A DNA stretch of 14,875 nucleotides from JAWVZB01 sp033722375 (GTDB lineage Bacteria > Actinomycetota > Nitriliruptoria > Nitriliruptorales > Nitriliruptoraceae): NCBI GenBank assembly GCA_033722375.1, contig JAWVZB010000076.1, forward strand, positions 1 through 14,875, read 5' to 3'. This document shows positions 6,998 to 13,838 of this stretch, piece by piece. The stretch's first letter is position 1. The number at the start of each line of letters is the position of its first letter. A model generated the notes under the pieces. The model saw nothing but the letters and a program-made list of their open reading frames with translations. It was not told where the DNA came from and searched no databases. A program made the position numbers and the translations under genes.

Positions 6998-9298
6998 CTA
7001 CTCGGCGTCGGTGTGGCCGTCGGGGCAGGGCACCGGTTGCCCGTCGGCCTCGCAGTTGCGGTGCCAGTACGGCTGACTGTGGCGCGTGTCCTGGATCACG
7101 CCGGTGTCGAAGAACCTGCGTTTCTGGACCCCGCCGAGGTTGTCGTTGCGCGGGTCGCCGTGGGGGTCGTCGCCGATGTGGTGCGGCGCGAGGTTCCCGT
7201 TGGGGGGTGTGAGGTTCCCGCTGTCGAAGTAGACCAGCGCCGAACCGCGGTGTGCACCCCGGAACGGGTTCAGCCCGAAGCCCGGATCCACCGACCAGTG
7301 GCGGGCCGGGATCGAGTTCGCGAGCACCCGCGCCCCGATCGTGCGCGCTTCCACCTCGGCGGACACGTTGGCGACCTGGAAGTCGCCGTAAGCCGCGTGC
7401 AGGAGCACCGTGTGTGCCGGCGTGTTGGGGTAGGGGTCGTCGGTCATGTGGTGGGCGTAGCCGTTCGTCTCGGCTCGGTCCCACAGCATCTGCATCAGGG
7501 CGAACATCAGTTGCCGCTCCGCGGGGTCCTGGTAGGCGGCGTAGAAGATTTCGGCGTAGCTGCCTTCCCAGTCGACCGACCGGTTCAGGAGCGTGGAGTA
7601 GTTCATCCCCGGCACGCCGAGCACGGCCTTGGTGAAGTCGGGGGCGATGGCGGTCAGCGCCCCGCCCATGATCGCGCCCTGACTGTTGCCGTCGTAGAAC
7701 AGTTCGTCCGTGTCGATCAGTGGGTCACCGTTGTCGTCCTGGAACGCCGGGTTGGACACGAAGCCGTCCGGGTGGATCATCGCCCGACCGACGTAGAGGA
7801 AGTTGAGGAAGCCCTGCTGCGCCCGGTCGGCGAGGCTCGGGAAGTTCGATCCGTCGACGAGGATCGTCGCGACGTTGGCGATGTCCTGCTGTGCCATGCC
7901 GATCCAGTCGACACCGCAGTTCATGGCGTTGTGGTTGATCAGCAGGTGGCGGCCGCCGGACCAGTAGGCACCCTCGAGCCGCTGCCCGAGCAGGCCGTGG
8001 CCGTAGAGGACGGGGATCGCGGGCTCGGCGACCGTGCCGTCGTCGGCCACCGCCGTCTTGGGGATGGCGCAGACGAACGGCGCCTCGAGCGTCGGCATCT
8101 GCGGGTTCACGTCGGGGAGCCCGTCGCCGTAGACGGGGTCGTCGCCGTCGGTGCGGTCGTAGAAGAGCCGCGTACCGGGCGCCATCTGCATCGGGACCTC
8201 GTGGCCGTCGCGATCCATGCGGGACGGATCCACCGGCATGTTCTCGAGCGTGAGGAAGTTCGGCACCGTCACGGCGCCGTGGACGACCCATGCGGAGTTG
8301 CCGTCCTCCTCGTCGATGTAGTCGATGCTGAACTCGGGGGCGTCGCCGTCGACCTCCAGGTCGGCCAGATCGGTGTCGCCGAGCATCCCGAAGGCCTCGT
8401 CGCGCATCGACAGGACGCGCCCCGCGAGGTTGTCGGCGGACGCCACCGTGAAGTCCCACGCCAGGTAGAGCTCGTCCGGCGTGACGCCGGCCTGTTCGAG
8501 CTCGGGGAAGATCGCGTCGGCGTAGTGGGTTGCGCGGCCGGACGGGTCGTCGCCGAGCGCGGCGTCGCGGAGCGAGGTGAACGCGTCGGAGGGCGAAATG
8601 ATGTTCCCGTCACTGTCGCGCAGGTTCCGTAGCCCGACGACGTAGCGGTGTCCCTCCTCGAAGTTGACCGCGGGACGCAGGATGAGCAGCCGCCGGTCGT
8701 CGGTGGTCTGGGGGTGGAGGTCGAGCTCCGACCAGAACGCGTGACGCTCGTCGTCGGTGGCGTCCCAGATGACGATCGGGGCGTCGGGGTCGCCGTAACG
8801 GGCGATGTCGGCGATGTGGTCACGGTGGTCGTAGTAGCTCTCGCCCCGCTCGGGGGAGAACGGCCCGGGGTCGAAGGGGCCCACCTCGGAGTGCGGCTCG
8901 TCGGTGGTGCCCCACGTCTGGTGGAGGTCGAGACCCGGGACCAGGGTCAGGACCGGCGAGCCGGGGGAGAACCCGTCGTTGCGGTTCCACTCGGTCGGAT
9001 CGACGGGCTTCCCCTCACCGCCGGCACCGTGGCCCGTGGTGTGGTCGCTGCCGTTGCGCGGCATGGCAGCGATGTCGAAGGCCACCCGCCGACCGGTCGC
9101 GGTCGACGGATCCGCGACCGTGAACAGGTCGTTGGGGAACGGCAGCAGGCACAGGGTCTCGTCGAGGCCGTCACACATCGGCGCGGTGGTAGCGTCGGTC
9201 GGGTCGGCGCCGCCGACGGACTCGTCGAGGTTCGGGGCGGCCGCCACCAGCGAGACGGCGAGCGCGGCAGTCAGGACGGCAGTGGCGAAGCGTCGCAT
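6998..9298 (-). CDS. Secreted alpha/beta-hydrolase-like protein (lipase/esterase type)
   Basis: Exported protein of 766 residues. The ATG at 9298 is preferred over the longer open frame because it begins a clear Sec signal peptide (RRFATAVLTAALAVSLVAAA, likely cut after Ala21) and has GGAG eight bases upstream. The mature N-terminus carries Cys42/Cys50 and LPFPNDLF (52-59), then a domain with a LLILRPAVNF segment resembling the N-terminal domain of large bacterial extracellular lipases (VolA/Lipase_bact_N type). A GHGLLG segment may form the oxyanion region, and GNSQG (537-541) is a nucleophile elbow with Ser539. Asp639 (YGDFQV) and His713 (PHGDPR) are candidate triad partners. These suggest an esterase or lipase acting outside the cell; the substrate cannot be told. 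It is divergent from the acidic lipoprotein (151 bases between starts) and convergent with the LigD-type polymerase. Confidence is good for export and fold, moderate for activity. Confidence 0.8.
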   Translation of the reverse strand: MRRFATAVLTAALAVSLVAAAPNLDESVGGADPTDATTAPMCDGLDETLCLLPFPNDLFTVADPSTATGRRVAFDIAAMPRNGSDHTTGHGAGGEGKPVDPTEWNRNDGFSPGSPVLTLVPGLDLHQTWGTTDEPHSEVGPFDPGPFSPERGESYYDHRDHIADIARYGDPDAPIVIWDATDDERHAFWSELDLHPQTTDDRRLLILRPAVNFEEGHRYVVGLRNLRDSDGNIISPSDAFTSLRDAALGDDPSGRATHYADAIFPELEQAGVTPDELYLAWDFTVASADNLAGRVLSMRDEAFGMLGDTDLADLEVDGDAPEFSIDYIDEEDGNSAWVVHGAVTVPNFLTLENMPVDPSRMDRDGHEVPMQMAPGTRLFYDRTDGDDPVYGDGLPDVNPQMPTLEAPFVCAIPKTAVADDGTVAEPAIPVLYGHGLLGQRLEGAYWSGGRHLLINHNAMNCGVDWIGMAQQDIANVATILVDGSNFPSLADRAQQGFLNFLYVGRAMIHPDGFVSNPAFQDDNGDPLIDTDELFYDGNSQGAIMGGALTAIAPDFTKAVLGVPGMNYSTLLNRSVDWEGSYAEIFYAAYQDPAERQLMFALMQMLWDRAETNGYAHHMTDDPYPNTPAHTVLLHAAYGDFQVANVSAEVEARTIGARVLANSIPARHWSVDPGFGLNPFRGAHRGSALVYFDSGNLTPPNGNLAPHHIGDDPHGDPRNDNLGGVQKRRFFDTGVIQDTRHSQPYWHRNCEADGQPVPCPDGHTDAE

Positions 9299-9449
9299 CA
9301 GATGGCTCCGACTGAGGGGTGGACGTCGATCCCGGGGTCGTGGATGACTTCGACGCACGCGGCCCTCTTCCCTGCCGACGGTGGTCGGGGCGCCACGTTG
9401 CGTTCGTCCCGGTGGTCTACGCTGCCCGCTGGACAAGGGGCTTCACCGG

Positions 9450-10571
9450 ATGTTGAGACGATCGATCGTCGCCGTCCTCTTGGTCCTCGCGCTGGTCGCG
9501 ACCGCGTGTGGTGGCCAGAACGTGGCGGAGGATCCACGGCAGTCCCTCCAGGACGCCTTCGAACGCATGGCGGAGTGGGAGGGTGCGGAGTTCACGCTGC
9601 GCCTCGACACCGATGTCGAGTCACTGCTGGCAGCGGACGACACCGGCGAGATGACCGAAGAGCAGGCACAAGCCGTCGTCGACGGCCGGGTGGTGGTCCG
9701 GTCCTACGCGGGCCCAGACCTGGCTGACACCAGCGACGACGAGTTCGAGATGGAGGTCGCCACCGGCGACACGGTCGCCTTCCACCTGATCGCGTTCCAG
9801 ACCGAGGCCTTCTACGTCCGCTCCCAGGTCCGTGAGCTCATCGATCGGTTCGGGGACGCCGACGCGCAGGCTGACCTCAACGAGATGGCGAACGAGGCGT
9901 CGCAGGTCGGCATCGACTTCGCGGACGACTTCTTCGGCGGGGCGTGGCTCCAGCTCCAGGGGGTCCAGCAGCTGTCGAACATGTACTCGGGGATGGCCGG
10001 AATCGAGACCCCCGAGCCGTCCGAGCTCGAGACCCTGCGCGAGGAGCTCGAAGCCAGCATCGAGGGGTTCCTCGCCGAGGTCGAGGTCGAGTACGTGGGG
10101 CCGGAGGACCCGGGCGAGCACGTCAGAGTTGTGGCCACGGCCAAGCAGTTCGTGGAGCTGTCGATCGAGTTCTTCGAGCAGATGAGCGGGATGCTGCCCA
10201 CGCAGCCGGGGATGGCACCCGAGGACCTGGTCGGTGAGATGCGTCGCGAGCTCGAGAACACGCCCGACGTGGAGGTTCCGATCGAGTTCTGGCTCGACGG
10301 CGGCACCGTGTCGCGCATGGGCTTCGATCTGGTCGGCTTCGCTGAGCGCAACCCGGATCTCGACGAGGACATGGAGATCCCCGAAGGTCTCGACCGTCTG
10401 CTGATCGTCGCCGACATCGCCGAGTTCGGTGGTGGCCTGGAGGCTCCCGATGACGCGATCGAGGTGGATCTGTTCGAGCTCTTCGGCCGCTTCATGGGGC
10501 AGGGCTTCGGCGCCGGGGGGTTCGAGAGCGTGACCGAGTCGGCCACCGAGACGGTGACCTCCGAGCCCTGA
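9450..10571 (+). CDS. Acidic lipoprotein of unknown function
   Basis: Predicted lipoprotein of 373 residues. The ATG at 9450 gives a compact signal (MLRRS, then a hydrophobic stretch) ending in VATAC with lipidated Cys20; Ala at position -3 of the lipobox is acceptable but not typical. AAGGGG lies at 9435-9440, nine bases upstream. The frame is open further upstream but without signal-peptide character. The mature part is very rich in Glu and Asp, with alternating strand-like and helical stretches and no catalytic motif I recognise. Pattern and size are loosely like the LppX/LprG or LolA-type lipid-binding lipoproteins of actinobacteria; that is a guess. The C-terminus (about 350-373) is Gly-rich then Ser/Thr/Glu-rich. 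It shares an intergenic region with the divergent secreted hydrolase and converges on the NTF2-like gene with seven bases between. Confidence 0.8.
   Translation: MLRRSIVAVLLVLALVATACGGQNVAEDPRQSLQDAFERMAEWEGAEFTLRLDTDVESLLAADDTGEMTEEQAQAVVDGRVVVRSYAGPDLADTSDDEFEMEVATGDTVAFHLIAFQTEAFYVRSQVRELIDRFGDADAQADLNEMANEASQVGIDFADDFFGGAWLQLQGVQQLSNMYSGMAGIETPEPSELETLREELEASIEGFLAEVEVEYVGPEDPGEHVRVVATAKQFVELSIEFFEQMSGMLPTQPGMAPEDLVGEMRRELENTPDVEVPIEFWLDGGTVSRMGFDLVGFAERNPDLDEDMEIPEGLDRLLIVADIAEFGGGLEAPDDAIEVDLFELFGRFMGQGFGAGGFESVTESATETVTSEP
9457..9470. repeat. 14-base perfect palindrome in the start of the lipoprotein gene
   Basis: GACGATCGATCGTC reads the same on both strands and covers codons 3-7 of the acidic lipoprotein gene. 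It could be an operator just after the start codon or form a small hairpin in the mRNA. CGATCG is very common in high-GC actinobacterial coding DNA, so it may equally be chance. Confidence 0.35.
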
Positions 10572-10578
10572 GCTCGAT

Positions 10579-11043
10579 CTAGCCGGCGGCCACGTCGGTG
10601 GGGTCGCCCGAGTCGACGTAGATGATCTCGCCGCGGAACTTGCGTGCGTCGAGGTCCCACGGGAAGAAGATCAGCACGCGGAACTCGACGGCTTCGTCGT
10701 CGGGTGGAACGCCGAGCCACTCGCCCTTCCGCGTTCCGGAGACGTCGGCTTCCTCGAACACGCCCTGGGGGCCGATGACGATGTTGCGGAGTTGGAAGTC
10801 GATGTCGGGGAACGCCGAGAGCAGCTCGGTGTAGAAACGCTCGGCGCCCTCGTGGCCCTCCCAGCGGTGGCCGGACTGGGGCATCTCGTAGACGCAGTCG
10901 TCGGTTAGGGTGGACAGCAGTCCGTCGATGTCACGGTTGTCCTCCGCGACCGAGTGGGTCTTGTAGAGCTCGCGGATCTCGTCGTAGAGCTCTGGCGTCA
11001 CCTCGCGGCGGTACTGCTCGAGGATCATCTCGCGGTCGACCAT
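10579..11043 (-). CDS. NTF2/SnoaL-like protein
   Basis: Protein of 154 residues with the pattern of the NTF2-like superfamily: an N-terminal helical pair, a DGLLSTLTDDCVYEMP segment leading into strands, a helix (GAERFYTELLSAFPDI), then the curved sheet (FQLRNIVIG, VSGTRKGEW, VEFRVLIFFPW, FRGEIIYVD). Members include SnoaL polyketide cyclases, ketosteroid isomerases and many small-molecule binding or isomerising proteins; the exact reaction cannot be read from sequence. The ATG at 11043 has a strong AAGGAG site at 11049-11054, five bases away. It lies 25 bases after the racemase/OSBS gene on the same strand and probably belongs to its operon; a TAGCCT box at 11066-11071 overlaps the previous stop codon and could give separate transcription. 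Domain assignment is fairly sure, function is not. Confidence 0.85.
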   Translation of the reverse strand: MVDREMILEQYRREVTPELYDEIRELYKTHSVAEDNRDIDGLLSTLTDDCVYEMPQSGHRWEGHEGAERFYTELLSAFPDIDFQLRNIVIGPQGVFEEADVSGTRKGEWLGVPPDDEAVEFRVLIFFPWDLDARKFRGEIIYVDSGDPTDVAAG

Positions 11044-11068
11044 GGCGGCTCCTTGTGTCGGTTCCAGG

Positions 11069-12205
11069 CTAGGCCGTGAGCTCGCGGGTTCGGCGGGTCA
11101 CGTCGTCGAGGACGTCGGGGAGCGGGGTGCGGCCGATACCTGGGGTGTCCGGGACGTCGAGGTGACCGTCGTCGAGGACGAACGGCTCGGTGAGGTCGGT
11201 GGCGTAGTAGCGGGCCGACGCGGAGGTGTCGCCGGGCAGCTGCACGTTCGGCAGCGCAGCCAGCGCGACGTTGACCGCGCGTCCGAGGCCCGTCTCGAGC
11301 ATGCCCCCGATCCAGACCGGCACGCCGTGCTCCTCGCACAGGTCGTGGATGCGGACCGCCTCCGCGATCCCGCCCACCCGCCCGGGTTTGATGTTGACGA
11401 TCTGACACGCCCCGACCGCGATCGCCTCGGCGGCCGAATAGGCGTCGTCGATCGACTCGTCGAGACAGATGGGTGTCACGATCTCTCGTGCCAGCCGCGC
11501 GTGCGGCGTGAGCAGGTCGGGGCGATAGGGCTGCTCGATCAGCGTCAGACCCAGGTCGTCTAGCACCCGGAACACGCCGTGCTCCTCGGGCGGGTAGCCG
11601 GCGTTGGCATCCACTTGAAGGCGGAGGTCGTTGCCGAACTCGCTCCGCAGTGCGCGTACCGGCTCGACGTCGAAGCCGGGCTCGATCTTGGCCTTGATCC
11701 GCAGGTAGCCGTCGTCGAGGTAGCCGTGCACCTGCTCCACCAGTTCCTCGAGGCCGCCGTCGGGGATCCCCACCGACACGCCACACGGGACGCGCCGGTC
11801 GACCACGCCGAGATGGTCGGCCAGCGACCGCCCCGCGGCCTGGAGCTGCGCATCGAGGACGGCCATCTCGATGGCGGCTTTCGCCATCCGGTGCCCCTTG
11901 ATGTGCGCCCAGGTATCCGCGAGCGTCGTCGCCTCGGCCCTGCCGGTTGTCTGGAGTGGTGGGGCGAGGTGGTGCTCGATCACGTCGGCAGCGGCGTCGA
12001 CGTACTCGTGGTTGTAGATCGGGGCGGTCGGGGCGGCGCATTCGCCCCAGCCCGTCGCCTCGGGGGTGTCGAGGCGGACCAGCAGCTTGGTGAGCTCCTG
12101 CTGGGTGCCGAACGAGGTCCGGAACGGCACCACCATCGGCATGTCGACCCACACGAGTGTGAGGCGTTCGATCTCGACCGGGGGGAGGGGCGCGAGCGCG
12201 GTCAC
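11069..12205 (-). CDS. menC: Enolase-superfamily N-acylamino-acid racemase / o-succinylbenzoate synthase
   Basis: Protein of 378 residues of the muconate-lactonising subgroup of the enolase superfamily. The acid/base lysines are Lys171/Lys173 (KAK motif) and Lys273 (NIKPGRVGG); the magnesium ligands are Asp199 (VDANAG), Glu224 (IEQP) and Asp249 (LDES). An N-terminal capping domain covers about 10-130, followed by the barrel. The family includes o-succinylbenzoate synthase (menaquinone synthesis, MenC) and N-succinylamino-acid racemase, and some members do both. The GTG start at 12205 is chosen because it overlaps the stop of the upstream acyltransferase by four bases (GTGA) and gives the usual family length; the frame runs open further upstream only as a shadow of that gene. 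Coupling to a COG3375-type acyltransferase favours the racemase role in D- to L-amino acid conversion. The menC symbol is the family name, not proof of a menaquinone role. Confidence 0.9.
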   Translation of the reverse strand: MTALAPLPPVEIERLTLVWVDMPMVVPFRTSFGTQQELTKLLVRLDTPEATGWGECAAPTAPIYNHEYVDAAADVIEHHLAPPLQTTGRAEATTLADTWAHIKGHRMAKAAIEMAVLDAQLQAAGRSLADHLGVVDRRVPCGVSVGIPDGGLEELVEQVHGYLDDGYLRIKAKIEPGFDVEPVRALRSEFGNDLRLQVDANAGYPPEEHGVFRVLDDLGLTLIEQPYRPDLLTPHARLAREIVTPICLDESIDDAYSAAEAIAVGACQIVNIKPGRVGGIAEAVRIHDLCEEHGVPVWIGGMLETGLGRAVNVALAALPNVQLPGDTSASARYYATDLTEPFVLDDGHLDVPDTPGIGRTPLPDVLDDVTRRTRELTA

Positions 12206-13092
12206 GACGACAGCTCGGCGACCTGCTCGTCGCGTCCCAGCACGTACCAGCCGGCGCGGGTGATGCCGGTGACGCGGTAGCCGCCGGTGATCCTCGCCCC
12301 GACGGTGTCCCGGAACGCCTCCGCCCACCGCTGGGCGAGGTCGCGGTCCTGGCTGCGGAGCGTCTCGACGTCTTCGGGGATCTGGGCGACGAGCAGACGC
12401 GGGGCGCCGGGGACATCGTGTCGCTCCGGTGCTTGGTCGTCGCCGACGGAGAGAGCGATCTCGGCACCGCTGCCCTTCAGCGCGTCGAGCTTGGGTTCCG
12501 GGAACCGTCCGCCGGCGGCGAGCTGGACCCGCCGCTCGGTGAGCTCCCAGCTCGCGACCGCGCGGTCGGTGGGGAGCCCGAGGTTGCGGGCGTCCTGCAT
12601 GCGTCCGTAGAGATCCTCGACGAAGTCGACGATCCGCGCCCCGAGCTTGGTGAGGTTGAAGACGGCGTTGCGGCGGATCAGCGGGTCGAAGGTCCACCGC
12701 ACGATGGTGATGCCTCGCTCGAGGCACCAGGCGCGCTGGTGCTGCTTCATCGCCCACCCCACGCCGGAGCCCTGCTCGGAGGTCGCGACGCCGGTGATGT
12801 GCGAGTGCACCTCGAGCTCACCGTCGTGGAGCGCCAGCAGCGCGGCGGTGGCGGCCACCATCTCGTCGTCGCGGAACGCCGCGGTGACCTGGTTTCCGGC
12901 GTGGCTCATCGCGCGCAGGAGCTCCGGTGCCATGATCGACGGGGCGTCGGGGTCGCGGCCCCAGATCTGCTCGAGCAGGGTCGAGATGCGCTCGAGGTCA
13001 GTCAGGTCGTCGACCTCGTGGATCTCCACTCCAGCCTGGCGCGCCGCCTCGTCGGCGGCGTCCCGGCTGTCAGTGGCCACGTCGTCGGTCAT
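12202..13092 (-). CDS. GNAT acyltransferase, COG3375 type (candidate amino-acid N-succinyltransferase)
   Basis: Protein of 296 residues with a GNAT fold. The acyl-CoA loop is seen at EQGSGVGWAMK (106-116; Gln107, Gly110, Gly112), preceded by the strand VHSHITGV and followed by the highly typical RWTFDPLIRRNAVFNL block (132-147), KLGAR, and YGRMQDARN with GLPTDR (172-177). These mark the COG3375 group. In Geobacillus and relatives, members of this group are encoded beside an N-succinylamino-acid racemase and are held to transfer succinyl from succinyl-CoA to D-amino acids. Residues 180-296 form a second, less conserved domain. The ATG at 13092 is the first gene of a minus-strand operon; its stop overlaps the racemase start by four bases, so translation is probably coupled. 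A TAGCGT box lies seven bases before the ATG, which suggests a leaderless transcript. Substrate is inferred from context. Confidence 0.87.
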   Translation of the reverse strand: MTDDVATDSRDAADEAARQAGVEIHEVDDLTDLERISTLLEQIWGRDPDAPSIMAPELLRAMSHAGNQVTAAFRDDEMVAATAALLALHDGELEVHSHITGVATSEQGSGVGWAMKQHQRAWCLERGITIVRWTFDPLIRRNAVFNLTKLGARIVDFVEDLYGRMQDARNLGLPTDRAVASWELTERRVQLAAGGRFPEPKLDALKGSGAEIALSVGDDQAPERHDVPGAPRLLVAQIPEDVETLRSQDRDLAQRWAEAFRDTVGARITGGYRVTGITRAGWYVLGRDEQVAELSS

Positions 13093-13099
13093 GGAGACG

Positions 13100-13105
13100 A
13101 CGCTA
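13100..13105 (-). promoter_or_regulatory. TAGCGT -10 box, probable leaderless promoter
   Basis: TAGCGT on the minus strand ends seven bases before the ATG at 13092, so transcription should begin at or next to the start codon. There is no Shine-Dalgarno in the seven bases between (CGTCTCC), which fits leaderless translation, a common mode in actinobacteria. No clear -35 element is seen. Confidence 0.45.
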
Positions 13106-13223
13106 GTGCGGTGCGGCGCCCGGGGGATGCTCTGGCGGGGCGGAACGCAGCGCTCACCTCACCGCTGTCGCCGAGGTAGCGCGGGTCTGGGTAAGTCACG
13201 GTCGAGTTCGATCTGCTTCGGGC

Positions 13224-13703
13224 CTATTCAGCCGCTGGCGGCAGGTCGTACCAGAACAGCGTGAGCCGGAACCCGTTTCCGGCGTCGAGCTCACGTTCCT
13301 TCGATGCGCCCATCGCGGCGTAGAAGCGGGTGGCCCCGGGGTCGGACAGGATCCGCATCTTGTCGCTCAACGGAGCCGCCTGGGACACGGCGTGGTCCCA
13401 CAAGCGGCGTCCGTAGCCGTGCCCGATGCGGTCGGTTTCGAGGAACATGTAGACGAGATCGACGAAGTCGTCGTGTCGCCTCAACCCGTAGAAGCCGACG
13501 ACGTTGCCGTCCTCCTCGAGCACGAAGACCGGAGACTCTTCGATGTACTCGGGCGTCGGGAGGTGGTTCTGCCGGAGGCTCTCGACGTTCTCGGGGAAGT
13601 TCACGTCGTGGCCCCAGTAGCTGACACCCGCGATGGTCATCTCACCGAGCAGTTCCGCCTCCTCGGGCCGCGCCGGACGGAATCGAGCACCGGCGGCATC
13701 CAC
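13224..13703 (-). CDS. GNAT family N-acetyltransferase
   Basis: Protein of 159 residues covering a single GNAT domain. It opens with the first strand (ARFRPARPEEAELL), has the VVGFYGLRR and VDLVYMFLETD strands, the acetyl-CoA loop RIGHGYGRRLW, and the late SDPGATRFYAAMGA segment that replaces the usual N-A-xx-FY motif. The substrate is unknown. The start is set at GTG 13703 because GGGGAGG at 13712-13718 lies eight bases upstream; the GTG at 13712 would add three residues but sits directly against that site. It is transcribed alone, 131 bases upstream of the COG3375-type gene in the direction of reading, with a TAGAGT box and a direct repeat in front of it. It is not closely related to either of the other two GNAT genes nearby. 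Confidence 0.85.
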   Translation of the reverse strand: MDAAGARFRPARPEEAELLGEMTIAGVSYWGHDVNFPENVESLRQNHLPTPEYIEESPVFVLEEDGNVVGFYGLRRHDDFVDLVYMFLETDRIGHGYGRRLWDHAVSQAAPLSDKMRILSDPGATRFYAAMGASKERELDAGNGFRLTLFWYDLPPAAE

Positions 13704-13738
13704 GAGGCCCACCTCCCCGTTGCTGGCATCCCGTCATG

Positions 13739-13777
13739 ACTCTAGGCAGACGTCTCCGGCTGCGGCAACGCTGCGGC
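13739..13777 (-). promoter_or_regulatory. Promoter-like box with tandem repeat upstream of the small GNAT gene
   Basis: TAGAGT (13744-13739, minus strand) fits the TA-N3-T -10 pattern seen elsewhere here. The region where a -35 element should lie holds two copies of GCCGCAGC (minus strand; 13759-13766 and 13770-13777) repeated every 11 bases, about one helical turn, as expected for a protein binding side by side. A palindrome AGACGTCT lies between (13747-13754). Activity is inferred. Confidence 0.35.
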
Positions 13778-13838
13778 GTGTTTCCTGAACCGCTGGACGC
13801 GCACGAATGGTCACGTGGGCGACACCATCGTCGACAGC

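Noticed and set aside
6185..8632. Very long plus-strand open frame across the polymerase and the hydrolase gene
   Set aside because: It runs antisense or out of frame to two well-supported genes, its translation is Arg/Val/Gly-rich low-complexity sequence with no domain, and such frames are expected from GC-rich third positions.
9398..9423. TTGCGT and TACGCT as a -35/-10 pair before the acidic lipoprotein
   Set aside because: The spacer is only 14 bases, too short for a normal vegetative promoter; TACGCT alone may still be a -10 box.
8648..9449. Plus-strand frame running from antisense of the hydrolase into the intergenic region and past the lipoprotein start
   Set aside because: It lacks signal or domain character, and it is a shadow of the hydrolase and lipoprotein genes.
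11025..12467. Long minus-strand frame overlapping the racemase in another phase
   Set aside because: The translation is Arg/Pro/Gly-rich with no family match, while the overlapping frame has a full set of catalytic residues.
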